A DNA stretch of 15,526 bases from Nitrosotalea sp. (lineage in GTDB: Archaea > Thermoproteota > Nitrososphaeria > Nitrososphaerales > Nitrosopumilaceae), in assembly GCA_023252335.1 (NCBI GenBank), contig JAJPEA010000032.1:1-15526 (forward strand), read 5' to 3'. Positions within the stretch are counted from its first letter, which is position 1. Each line of letters starts with the position of its first letter. The notes beneath the pieces are model-generated. The model was given only the letters and a program-made list of their open reading frames with translations, ran no database searches and had not been told where the DNA came from. Both the position numbers and the translations under genes were made by a program. This document shows positions 1 to 6,690 of this stretch, piece after piece.

Positions 1-188
1 CCGCTCATTATCCCAATTACTGCAAATGCAGCTGCCCATGCAAGAGGTTCTAATGGACCATGAGGATTGTTGGCATCTGTGAATGTTATTGCAAAGGCAT
101 GTGGAGTTATGGTGACAACAACAATCAATGCCAAGACTGCTAGTGGCATATTTACTGGTTTGATTTTTTGTACCAAAGTTTTCATCAT
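1..188 (-). CDS. Small membrane or secreted protein, 3' end outside window
   Basis: An open frame runs leftward from ATG 188-186 to the window edge with no stop, giving 62 complete codons. Residues about 10-33 are a hydrophobic stretch that ends in PHAFA, which looks like a signal peptide with cleavage near residue 33. After it comes a short polar segment (FTDANNPHGPLEP) and then a second hydrophobic run (WAAAFAVIGIM), so the product is either a secreted protein or a small two-helix membrane protein. The start is a double ATG (188 and 185). A TATA-like element (TTATTGAA on the minus strand) lies about 29 bases upstream inside a 30-bp module that also occurs in front of the Lrp-type gene near 2500. 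I do not recognise the family. The overlapping plus-strand frame is rejected because it has neither a promoter nor protein-like composition. Confidence 0.6.
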   Translation of the reverse strand, partial: MMKTLVQKIKPVNMPLAVLALIVVVTITPHAFAITFTDANNPHGPLEPLAWAAAFAVIGIMS

Positions 189-210
189 GATTTATGAAAT
201 GTTACAATTC

Positions 211-240
211 TATTTCAATAACATAGTTTGCAGTGTGTAC
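211..240 (-). promoter_or_regulatory. Repeated 30-bp promoter module, copy 1
   Basis: Read on the minus strand, this begins GTACACACTGCAAACTATG and continues with TTATTGAAATA. It matches 2449-2478 on the plus strand at 28 of 30 positions, and the similarity stops at the edges. It ends 22 bases before the ATG at 188, against 21 bases before the GTG at 2500 for copy 2. The TTATTGAA part sits where a TATA box should be. The GC-richer upstream half is therefore a candidate BRE or regulator site. Confidence 0.6.
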
Positions 241-353
241 GTGATCAATTTTCAATTAATTTCAAAATATTATATTGATCTTATCTTTCTAACAGCCAAA
301 TCATGTGTTCTTGACCCAATTGTCCTAAAATTGAGGTGTTTATTTTCACTCTA

Positions 354-887
354 TTATTCCGTAAATTCAAATGCGATCATTGTCTTGTCAATTTTCACAT
401 TAATTTTTTTATCAAAGATTTCTTCAAAGATCAATTCAAGAATTGTCTTGTGGTACAAAGACCAGTTTTTTCCCAATTCATGTTTCATAACATATCTATG
501 AAAACCATCATCTTCATGAATGTGGCTTACTTGAACTGACGAGTTTGTCATTCGTATCTCAAACCATGACAAAAATGATTGGATATCCATAGCGCCTTTC
601 ATAAATAATGCAATGTTCTTTACCTCATCTTTGCCTACACGTGTAGCTACATCAATTATTTCACTTTGGCTTAATTTTCCAAAAACATGAACAAAGACCT
701 GTTTGTTTATAGTTACAAATCCGATTGTGGACTCGTGCATGCCCCAATCCAAAAATTGTTTTAATGCTTGATTTACAAGCGTATTGGTACTCACTTGTTT
801 ATTGTTGGACTCGTGACGCAATCTCTGAATGGTATTTTCATCCAGTCTAAAGGTAATAGTGGTTGTTTTCTTTGTACTTGGATTCAC
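354..887 (-). CDS. Ribbon-helix-helix regulator with C-terminal archaeal domain
   Basis: The product has 177 residues. Residues about 9-47 (ITFRLDENTIQRLRHESNN then TNTLVNQALKQFLDW) fit a CopG/Arc/MetJ-type ribbon-helix-helix fold: a short DNA-contacting strand followed by two helices, normally a dimer. The rest (50-177) is an alpha/beta domain with HVFGKLSQSEI, KNIALFMKG and a conserved-looking HELGKNWSLYHKTILELIFEE-like region. I know this arrangement only as a conserved archaeal type with no assigned ligand. The start is GTG, since no ATG lies in frame upstream, and a minus-strand TATA element (CTTAAAAGC, about 911-920) lies at leaderless spacing. It is a single gene, downstream of and separate from the TFB pair. 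The DNA-binding role is inferred from the fold, and the target is unknown. Confidence 0.75.
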   Translation of the reverse strand: MNPSTKKTTTITFRLDENTIQRLRHESNNKQVSTNTLVNQALKQFLDWGMHESTIGFVTINKQVFVHVFGKLSQSEIIDVATRVGKDEVKNIALFMKGAMDIQSFLSWFEIRMTNSSVQVSHIHEDDGFHRYVMKHELGKNWSLYHKTILELIFEEIFDKKINVKIDKTMIAFEFTE

Positions 888-976
888 TCTTTTTAGTATG
901 AATTGTCTAGCTTTTAAGATTTGTACAATCCGTATTTTCTATTATTTATAACATCTATTAGGTCATTTTGTTGAAA

Positions 977-1951
977 TTATGATTCTATTGGTTCTAGGAA
1001 GAACTTTCTCAGATCATAGTATCGTGTCCTTATGGTAGTAGAAGTGACACCAGACGCCTTTGTTATTTCTGCCTGCGTCTTTTGTTCTGCGTTTAGGATG
1101 CAAGCTAAATAAAGTGATGCAGCAGCTAACGCTTTTGGGTTTTTTCCATGGCCCATGCCTACTTTTTCAATTGTATCAAGTATTTCTAATGCATTCCTTC
1201 TTGATTTTTCGCTAATTTTTGTCTCATTTGCAATTCTTGTCAAAAACTCTTTAGAATTAAACGGGGATATTTGCAGATCTAATTTTTCAACCAAATTTCT
1301 ATACGTCCTTGCAATATCCTTTTTTCCAATATTGCTTGCAAGTGATATCTCAAGAATGGTTCTTGGTACCATGCCTTGTTTACAAGATGCATAAACACAT
1401 GCACACATGATGTTTTTTGATTTTCTTCCAACAGTTAATTTCATTTTAACAGTTTTTCGGTACAGGTGTGCCGAGTTTTCTGCCACAGAGTCCGGTATTC
1501 CAAGTTTTGCCTGTAACATGTTAAGAAATAAAAGAGCTGATCGTAATGTCTTGTTTTTTGAGAATATAGTATTTCTAGTGTTGAGTATCTTTAGACGATA
1601 AAATTCATTCTTGGCAGTCCAAGAAAGAGATTTTCCCATACAATCTTTATCGGACATGATGGTAGACATGTTCATGTCAAACATTGTCAAAGAGTTGGCC
1701 GAGCCTGAACTTTTTTTTGCCATGAACTCCATAGGATCAGACACATACAACGAATTTACCTCTAAAGATTTTTCTTCCAAAACTTGACCGCATAAACTAC
1801 AGAGAATCTCACCTGAAATATTATCAGTTATGATTGACTGTCCTTGACAATTGTGAATTACACCCTTGGAAGCATCTTCATTTATTGCCGGGGATGTCTT
1901 TGCAGCAACATCTAATTCTGGTTTTACAAGAATTTGCTTACGTTTGTTCAT
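977..1951 (-). CDS. tfb: Transcription initiation factor IIB (TFB)
   Basis: TFB bridges TBP bound at the TATA box, the BRE and RNA polymerase. This 324-residue protein has the normal length and order: an N-terminal zinc ribbon (about 31-58), a B-finger/linker region (about 82-112, SANSLTMFDMNMSTI), and two cyclin-like repeats (about 113-210 and 215-320) with typical segments such as KSKNIMCACVYASCKQ and GKNPKALAAASLYLAC. The zinc ribbon is odd. The second pair is canonical (C51-x2-C54), but the first is H33-x-C35 in place of C-x2-C. Thaumarchaea often carry several TFBs, so this may be a specialised paralogue. Its ATG overlaps the stop of the SRPBCC gene by four bases (ATGA), which implies cotranscription and translational coupling from the promoter near 2437. 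Confidence 0.93.
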   Translation of the reverse strand: MNKRKQILVKPELDVAAKTSPAINEDASKGVIHNCQGQSIITDNISGEILCSLCGQVLEEKSLEVNSLYVSDPMEFMAKKSSGSANSLTMFDMNMSTIMSDKDCMGKSLSWTAKNEFYRLKILNTRNTIFSKNKTLRSALLFLNMLQAKLGIPDSVAENSAHLYRKTVKMKLTVGRKSKNIMCACVYASCKQGMVPRTILEISLASNIGKKDIARTYRNLVEKLDLQISPFNSKEFLTRIANETKISEKSRRNALEILDTIEKVGMGHGKNPKALAAASLYLACILNAEQKTQAEITKASGVTSTTIRTRYYDLRKFFLEPIES

Positions 1952-2412
1952 ATGATCATGTCAGACCATTGTTTTCTTTCTTCCATTTGGAAAGGTAGAA
2001 TTTCCTCAACATCCTCTTTTATCAGTTGTAACGCTAATTCTGATTCGATTCGTAGTTCTTCTGAGATGTTCCTAGAACGAAGATGTGCTATACCCCTGAG
2101 TGTGTAATTTATCTCAACTTCCAATAGGGTCTGATTTCCAATCTCAGTTATCATAATGTCCTTTATTCCATCTAGTGTTCCTCTAGTCCACCTACTGTGA
2201 ATTCCCTCCATGGGAAATAGAATGATTTTTTGGTAGCACTTGTCAGAATTACTCAATGTTACCTCGCGAGTAAACGTATTTCCATTTTGTGACGTATTTC
2301 GCACTCTTGCAATTCCTTTCCAAAAATGGGGATCTCTCTCAATTGCCGATATGACATTCCAAACTTTTCTAATGGGAGAATTTACCATTATTTTTGAAGT
2401 GATACAAATCAT
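1948..2412 (-). CDS. SRPBCC (START/Bet v1-like) ligand-binding protein
   Basis: The product has 154 residues. The opening (SKIMVNSPIRKVWNVISAIE), the FWKGIARVRN segment, the central strands ending in HSRWTRGTLDGI, and the long C-terminal helix (about 118-141) follow the helix-grip plan of the SRPBCC/polyketide-cyclase superfamily. Such proteins bind hydrophobic ligands in a deep cavity, and the family name says nothing about the ligand here. There is no signal peptide, so it should be cytosolic. It is the first gene of a two-gene unit with TFB, which starts inside its stop codon, so its level should track that of the factor. A TATA-like GAATTTAACC (minus strand, about 2432-2441) lies about 25 bases upstream of the ATG, which fits a leaderless transcript. 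The fold is fairly secure and the function unknown. Confidence 0.75.
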   Translation of the reverse strand: MICITSKIMVNSPIRKVWNVISAIERDPHFWKGIARVRNTSQNGNTFTREVTLSNSDKCYQKIILFPMEGIHSRWTRGTLDGIKDIMITEIGNQTLLEVEINYTLRGIAHLRSRNISEELRIESELALQLIKEDVEEILPFQMEERKQWSDMII

Positions 2413-2448
2413 ACATGGATATGGTAAACTTGGGTTAAATTCTAGTTA

Positions 2449-2478
2449 GTATACACTGCAATCTATGTTATTGAAATA
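2449..2478 (+). promoter_or_regulatory. Repeated 30-bp promoter module, copy 2
   Basis: This begins GTATACACTGCAATCTATG and ends TTATTGAAATA. It differs from copy 1 (211-240, minus strand) at two positions only. It ends 21 bases before the GTG at 2500, the same geometry as copy 1, which supports GTG 2500 as the start of the downstream gene. It lies in the divergent spacer shared with the SRPBCC-TFB unit, but is oriented toward the Lrp-type gene. Confidence 0.6.
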
Positions 2479-2499
2479 CACTGGTTGCAAAAATATAAT

Positions 2500-2727
2500 G
2501 TGAAAGACGCATTTTTACTCATAAATTGCGATCTTGGAAAAGAACAACAAATTGTAAAGTCTTTAGAAAAATTGCAAGATGTACAAGAGATTCAGGTCAC
2601 ATATGGAGCATATGACATTGTGGCAAAAATCCAAACAAAGACAGAAAAAGAATTAAACAAAACAATCCGCTTGAAAATATTGAGTCTAAGACCTGTTCAG
2701 AGTGTACTTGCATTGAAAACAGAATAA
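2500..2727 (+). CDS. Stand-alone Lrp/AsnC effector (RAM) domain protein
   Basis: The whole protein is one RAM domain: KDAFLLINCDLGKEQQIVK, EIQVTYGAYDIVAKI, then a final helix and LSLRPVQSVLAL, the beta-alpha-beta-beta-alpha-beta plan of Lrp/AsnC C-terminal domains, which bind amino acids or other small ligands and oligomerise. There is no helix-turn-helix, so it cannot bind DNA in the usual way and may act by pairing with full-length Lrp proteins. I chose GTG 2500 (75 residues) because the first strand then starts directly, as in the family, and because the promoter module spacing matches. A longer start at TTG 2485 would add five residues. ATG 2465 and ATG 2498 lead straight into TGA in another frame. 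The gene converges on the methyltransferase gene. Confidence 0.82.
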   Translation: MKDAFLLINCDLGKEQQIVKSLEKLQDVQEIQVTYGAYDIVAKIQTKTEKELNKTIRLKILSLRPVQSVLALKTE

Positions 2728-2761
2728 TGATTACACCAAACAGTCACATTTACACTAGTCT

Positions 2762-3571
2762 TCACTGTTTGTTTTCTATGACAAGAAGGGTATTCTGATC
2801 CTTCCACGATATCTTGTCCAGATCATCATAATGGTTCAATACATTTTGCACAAACTTGTGCAATGCCTCCTTGAATTCATATTTTTTATAAAACTTGAAA
2901 GTAGAGTAGTGATGATTTTTTACCTGCTCTACAATCTTTTCCAGAGGATATACACGATGATGCTCAAAGAACTTGACAGAGTTTATGTTTAGATTCTTGT
3001 CCTTTTCAAAGGCTGACTTTAGCTCATCCAATTCATAAAGGCGGTTTTCCTTGTGGTTAAACGAGGGAAAGTGCATTCCCCATATTGTCTTGGCATTTTG
3101 GTCCCGCAATCTGGTGTATACAAACAGCTTGCCATTGTTTTTGAGAACTCGAGATGATTCTCTTAAAAAGTTCTTTAGCGAAAAGTGATGTATTGCATTA
3201 AACGACATCACGCAGTCAAGTGAGTCTGTCTGTATCGGCATCTTATGTGAATCGCTTTGTATTGTGGTAAAGTTTCGGATATTGTTTTTCACAAAATGTT
3301 CCTTTAACTGCCTTACCATTTCCATGTTATTATCAAGGCAAAAAAGATGGCATTTTTCTCCCAGATGTTGGACAAATTTTAGGCTATATCGTCCTGTTCC
3401 ACATCCAATGTCTACCGCATTTATGATTGCCAAGTCACGCAGCTTGTTTGTTATAAACAATATTGGTCCAAGATCCGTGGTCCTCAATTGTCGATACTGT
3501 GGAGCAATGTGTGAAAAATGATCATGCATTTTATTTAGAACAGACTTTTTTTTACCTGTTCTTGATTCCAT
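2762..3571 (-). CDS. Class I SAM-dependent methyltransferase
   Basis: The product has 269 residues and is cytosolic. Motif I (VDIGCGTGRYS, about 53-63) binds the methionine part of S-adenosylmethionine. The acidic end of strand 2 (FCLDNN) is followed by a motif resembling IQSDSHKMP, then SLDCVMSFNAIHHF and LRESSRVLKNNGKLFVYTR, which are the Methyltransf_11/UbiE-like landmarks. The N-terminus (HDHFSHIAPQYRQLRTTD) resembles the lid of small-molecule methyltransferases that act on lipids, quinones or similar substrates. The C-terminal third (about 170-269) is helical and basic and gives no substrate clue. A minus-strand TATA element (about 3585-3598) precedes the ATG at leaderless distance. It is not in an operon, with convergent and divergent neighbours on its two sides. 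The enzyme class is secure and the substrate unknown. Confidence 0.87.
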   Translation of the reverse strand: MESRTGKKKSVLNKMHDHFSHIAPQYRQLRTTDLGPILFITNKLRDLAIINAVDIGCGTGRYSLKFVQHLGEKCHLFCLDNNMEMVRQLKEHFVKNNIRNFTTIQSDSHKMPIQTDSLDCVMSFNAIHHFSLKNFLRESSRVLKNNGKLFVYTRLRDQNAKTIWGMHFPSFNHKENRLYELDELKSAFEKDKNLNINSVKFFEHHRVYPLEKIVEQVKNHHYSTFKFYKKYEFKEALHKFVQNVLNHYDDLDKISWKDQNTLLVIENKQ

Positions 3572-3728
3572 TTATTTCTATGATTTTTATAATTTTAAAG
3601 TGTTATCCAAAAGAAATAAAAATCATGAAAAATTTGAAAATAAAAAATATCTCTGAATTGTTGGCTTGATATTGTGTAAAGATATTGAATTTGTGATTTT
3701 CCAAAAATTAGAGAAAAGATACTGTAGA

Positions 3729-3736
3729 TTTTAATA
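3729..3736 (+). promoter_or_regulatory. TATA box of the split cupredoxin gene
   Basis: TTTTAATA is centred about 27 bases upstream of the TTG at 3760, the standard archaeal distance for a leaderless transcript. An in-frame TAG at 3757-3759 excludes an upstream start. Confidence 0.45.
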
Positions 3737-3759
3737 TGTAGGATGCCTAAATAGATTAG

Positions 3760-3933
3760 TTGAGTCTCTCAACATCAAGCCATGCATATGGAATAGGGTT
3801 AATTGCAGTTATAGTAGGCGTGGCAATTGGAGTTTCATACTATCAACTTTATTTTATACCGGAATTAAACGCCATACAGTCAATTCCTGACAAGGTAAAA
3901 AATCCTGATCAAACAACTACTATACCATTGTGA
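3760..3933 (+). pseudogene. Membrane-anchor part of a frameshifted cupredoxin gene
   Basis: A frame starts at TTG 3760 (MSLSTSSHAYG) and encodes 57 residues. It has one strong membrane segment (GIGLIAVIVGVAIGVSYY) and then a linker (IPELNAIQSIPDKVKNPDQ), and it ends at TGA 3931-3933. This is the N-terminal anchor expected of thaumarchaeal membrane-bound plastocyanin-like proteins, whose copper domain should follow directly. That domain is encoded in the next frame from 3930. Adding one base (for example an A in CCATTGTG near 3925-3931) would join the two into a protein of about 155 residues. It is either a true frameshift mutation, a sequencing or assembly error, or a recoding site. Confidence 0.6.
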
Positions 3934-4226
3934 AAGGCTCTGTAGATCAAACTCAAACGCAAAATTTTCTACCAAAAAAACAATCAATCCAATTAGGAGT
4001 TGACAATCGCATAATATGGCAAAATAATGATGATGCGGCTCACTATGTCACGCCCGTAAAACCATTCAAAGATGCGTACAGTGGAAATTTTGGATCTAGC
4101 GCAATACTGTCGGGTAAGAGTTACACTTTCTTGTTTACACAAGAAGCACGCATACCATACTATTGTCAAGTACATCCTTGGATGACTGGAGAAGTCTACA
4201 TTGAACATGGTGCATTAACATCTTAG
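3930..4226 (+). CDS. Plastocyanin-like blue copper (cupredoxin) domain
   Basis: The frame is 98 residues long counted from GTG 3930. It has the type-1 copper ligands of a cupredoxin: H38 (DDAAHYVTP) and, near the C-terminus, C79, H82 and M85 in YYCQVHPWM. The strands KQSIQLGVDNRIIW and SGKSYTFLFTQEARI fit the Greek-key fold. Such proteins shuttle electrons on the outer face of the membrane in ammonia-oxidising archaea. On its own this frame lacks any export or anchor signal. The GTG more likely encodes valine inside a longer protein whose anchor is the upstream frame from 3760. If the frameshift is real, the domain would be cytosolic or not made at all. It overlaps the upstream stop by four bases, so translational coupling is conceivable. 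Confidence 0.85.
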   Translation: MKGSVDQTQTQNFLPKKQSIQLGVDNRIIWQNNDDAAHYVTPVKPFKDAYSGNFGSSAILSGKSYTFLFTQEARIPYYCQVHPWMTGEVYIEHGALTS

Positions 4227-4248
4227 ATAATCATAAAGAACCATGATG

Positions 4249-5307
4249 TTATCTCAGATCTATCTCAAATCTCCAAGGGCCTTGGGTTATCATGTACATG
4301 GACTTGTGATGCTGCCTTACTGATACAACTGTTGGTTCTTTTTTTATTGCAGAATTTGTCTGGTCAATGAATTGCAAGTCTTTTTTTTGCCTTATCTGCC
4401 ATGTTAATTCATTGATCTCAAGGGCAAGCCTTGACGCATTATTTTTTATTGGTGGAACCATGATGCCTACTAGTCTGGTGTACTGCGGGCTGTCCTCGCT
4501 CCAGCGGCTGCTTGTCTCCCTTAGATCTGCACACTTGTAGTTGTTTCCGACATCATCTGATATCGACATGGTGGCATACATTCTGTTCTCGACCCACTCT
4601 TTTGGGTCATCAAAGACATATCTTATGTCAAGAAGGAACCTGCATCCTTCGTCGTATATTTCAAGTGATTCAAGTGCTATCTCAAGTCTCTTGTCCAGTA
4701 TCTTCTTTCCCAACTGGATCTTTTGTTTTAGATTGGACAGCTGTGTAACATGTGATATTTTTGTCTTGTATGGGGCAAACTCTACTATTGTCTTTTCTGT
4801 CATGATGTAAGTCTCTCCATCAGGTGATGCGTCAACAACTACAAACTCTACAAAGGGAAATTTGGTATTAGGCTCTGTGTTTGCAATTCGTACGCGGTCG
4901 TATTTTACAAATGGCATTCCATAAAGATCCTGCAAGACAAGGTTTTCTTTTCTGTAGAAAAATATCTCTCTTACTGAGAGGATAACCTGATGTGCTTCTA
5001 CTGCATTTGCCTTTTTTACTTGTACCACAGACAACAGATTGTTGTCTCTGACATTGTACAATGTAATATCGCTTAGCCGTGCAGTTGGAAGCTTTGTACC
5101 TGTATCGTAGAAAAACTCAAACTCGGGATCATGTGACAATCTTTTACCATCTGATGGCAAACAGATAGCTGCTGTTGTTCTGGCACCTGTGACAAGTACC
5201 ACATCACCGCTTGATATGCCGAGTTTTCTCATCTGATCCCTGCCGACTCTTATACGGTTTTTTCCACGGTCATCTGGATGTGAGGGGATTACTCTAAATG
5301 ATATCAT
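4249..5307 (-). CDS. Protein with Cdc48-type N-domain and no AAA module
   Basis: The product has 352 residues. The first 60 or so (RVIPSHPDDRGKNRIRVG, QMRKLGISSGDVVLVTGAR, TTAAICLPS) match the double-psi beta-barrel that opens Cdc48/VAT ATPases, where it binds substrates or adaptors. The second part of the N-module may lie at about 70-130. No Walker A, Walker B or arginine-finger motif follows. Residues about 175-352 contain a possible coiled helix (LSNLKQKIQLGKKILDKR) and a beta-rich domain (EGCRFLLDIRYVFDD onward) that I do not recognise. The ATG shares one base with the TGA of the secreted-protein gene upstream (TGATG), so the two are probably translated together. Possible roles include an adaptor or a competitor for Cdc48 partners, but this is inference. 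The N-domain call is fairly sure. Confidence 0.72.
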   Translation of the reverse strand: MISFRVIPSHPDDRGKNRIRVGRDQMRKLGISSGDVVLVTGARTTAAICLPSDGKRLSHDPEFEFFYDTGTKLPTARLSDITLYNVRDNNLLSVVQVKKANAVEAHQVILSVREIFFYRKENLVLQDLYGMPFVKYDRVRIANTEPNTKFPFVEFVVVDASPDGETYIMTEKTIVEFAPYKTKISHVTQLSNLKQKIQLGKKILDKRLEIALESLEIYDEGCRFLLDIRYVFDDPKEWVENRMYATMSISDDVGNNYKCADLRETSSRWSEDSPQYTRLVGIMVPPIKNNASRLALEINELTWQIRQKKDLQFIDQTNSAIKKEPTVVSVRQHHKSMYMITQGPWRFEIDLR

Positions 5308-5888
5308 CAGCCATAGTGGTACCCATAGTCAAGATTGTAGGTAAACTCTATCTCAACCTCATGAGTATTACTAGAATCCTCATAAAATACTTGGGTGTCA
5401 ATTGTTACCGGAATTCCAACGGGAGTGCCGCTGTATGCAACTACGACAGGTCCTGTAGTGGACTTGGTCTCCGTACTACAGCCAAAGTTTGTGGCACACT
5501 GGTCCTGCTGGGCAGTGCTAAAATGGTAGGTAATGCCGTTGTGGGTAAAAGTTGGTGGATAGTTAACATAGACATCTTGTGACTCGCACAAATAGCTACA
5601 AGAGCCTGCTGTACTGTATGATTCTGGTGTGGTATAAGAAAAGGTACCATATATCGTGTCAGTTCCTGAGCACTTGGTTGATGTTGTGGCATAATGTGTA
5701 CAGTCAGCAGGGCTTACATGGTTATAGTATGATAACGAACCTGTAAGCTTTGGCGTCTGCATAAACATCCTGTTGTGTGACCATGTGGCAGATTGCATTG
5801 CATGCGCATCTGGAAGCATGGCAGCAGGTATTGCAAGTATGGATAAAATCATCATTATCGAGATCACGATTTTCAAATTGCTTTTCAT
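5307..5888 (-). CDS. Secreted cysteine-rich protein of unknown function
   Basis: The product has 193 residues. It has a clear signal peptide: MKSNLK, then a hydrophobic core, with cleavage expected after DAHA near residue 30. The mature part is rich in Ser, Thr and Tyr and has six cysteines (CTHYATTSTKC, SCSYLC, QCATNFGC), an even number compatible with three disulfides outside the cell. The last third (PVVVAYSGTPVGIPVTID) and the C-terminal end of GYHYG suggest a beta-sandwich. I do not recognise the family. It is the promoter-proximal gene of a pair with the Cdc48 N-domain protein (TGATG junction). A minus-strand TATA-like CATTAAAAAAGG lies at about 5902-5914. The coupling of an exported protein to a cytosolic adaptor-like protein is unexpected. 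Confidence 0.68.
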   Translation of the reverse strand: MKSNLKIVISIMMILSILAIPAAMLPDAHAMQSATWSHNRMFMQTPKLTGSLSYYNHVSPADCTHYATTSTKCSGTDTIYGTFSYTTPESYSTAGSCSYLCESQDVYVNYPPTFTHNGITYHFSTAQQDQCATNFGCSTETKSTTGPVVVAYSGTPVGIPVTIDTQVFYEDSSNTHEVEIEFTYNLDYGYHYG

Positions 5889-6197
5889 TTATCTCATTTC
5901 CTTTTTTAATGCTAAACTGTAGCCTAGTACCAACTCAGACATCAAGATATGTTGCTTCCAGTATACAAACATACGCGTAGAATATTCTATAACTTCAATT
6001 CATTTTTGTAACGTAAGTCTGACTGTTCACATTCAAACTCCTCTCTGTGAATCTACATTGTTGACTGGGCTCCTTTTTTGAGAATGCTTTTTGCATGAAT
6101 TTTCTCAATACTTGATTCTGTATTGATGTATCTGTTTTTCATAATAGAAATTAACTACATACATCTTATTAGCTACAAAGTAGAAATAAAAGAATCA
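5889..6197. other. Intergenic region between divergent genes
   Basis: No convincing gene is seen in these roughly 310 bases. It holds the promoter of the 5888 gene on the left and the TATA box of the 6198 gene on the right (CTTATTAG, 6165-6172). An imperfect inverted repeat, TTGAGAA (6078-6084) with TTCTCAA (6102-6108), encloses a smaller ATGC/GCAT pair. A frame open from 6123 extends the downstream gene but looks like fortuitous read-through. Confidence 0.5.
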
Positions 6198-6500
6198 ATG
6201 AGATGGGATTATGTTAGACAAGAATTCAACCACAAAATAAAGTTAAAAGCATCAAACAAAACAGTGTTGACCGTATTATCTGTGGCTTGTATAATAGCAT
6301 GCTTTGTATTGTTAATGCCACCATTGCTAACTCTTATCGTTACTAATCATTTCATACATACTGCATATCATCCAAATATCTCGGGTATTGTTCCAGCAAA
6401 ACTGACTTTACCGATAGAAAAAGCCAACATGTATTTAGAACAGAAATTCCAAAGCCGTAATCCTGAATGGATAGCGGGACCAGCCACGCCCGTGCCATGA
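6198..6500 (+). CDS. Small single-pass membrane protein
   Basis: The product has 100 residues from ATG 6198. The N-terminal 22 residues are basic (MRWDYVRQEFNHKIKLKAS), followed by one long membrane helix (about 24-50, VLTVLSVACIIACFVLLMPP). The extracytoplasmic tail (HPNISGIVPAKLTLPIEKANMYLEQ, then NPEWIAGPATPVP) is about 48 residues. The charge distribution puts the N-terminus in the cytoplasm. The frame is open upstream to a TTG-ATG at 6123-6128, adding 25 residues, but the TATA-like CTTATTAG at 6165-6172 sits about 29 bases before ATG 6198, so I chose the shorter form. I do not recognise the family. It ends 34 bases from the 3' end of the convergent tRNA gene. Confidence 0.55.
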   Translation: MRWDYVRQEFNHKIKLKASNKTVLTVLSVACIIACFVLLMPPLLTLIVTNHFIHTAYHPNISGIVPAKLTLPIEKANMYLEQKFQSRNPEWIAGPATPVP

Positions 6501-6534
6501 ATGAAAAAATGCCAATCTCAGATCCAAAATACAA

Positions 6535-6608
6535 TGCGGTTGCCGGGATTTGGACCCGGGTCGCAGAATTGGCAATCCCGCATAATAACCAAGCTATACT
6601 ACAACCGC
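6535..6608 (-). tRNA. tRNA-Gly (anticodon GCC)
   Basis: On the minus strand, the acceptor stem GCGGTTG pairs with CAACCGC. The anticodon arm is CGGGA-TTGCCAA-TTCTG with GCC at 6573-6571, the variable loop has four bases, and the T stem CCGGG pairs with CCCGG. The discriminator is A and no CCA is encoded. There is no intron (74 nt). The T loop reads TCCAAAT, so position 55, almost always U, is C. The D stem is weak. A TATA-like CTTTAATAG lies about 30 bases upstream (about 6636-6645), and a T-run on the minus strand (6504-6509) follows the 3' end as a likely terminator. Confidence 0.93.
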
Positions 6609-6690
6609 TTAACCGATTTAGAAATTACTAGTCTATTAAAGGATACTGTTTGGAATACAATTTTTTAACATGATGTTGTGTACGTATGTC

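Noticed and set aside
67..501. Plus-strand open frame of 144 codons
   Set aside because: It crosses the minus-strand signal-peptide gene, an AT-rich spacer and the end of the regulator gene, and has low-complexity hydrophobic composition and no promoter.
6078..6108. Inverted repeat TTGAGAA/TTCTCAA as a terminator
   Set aside because: The stem is short, the loop long, and no converging gene ends there; at most it is a weak operator candidate.
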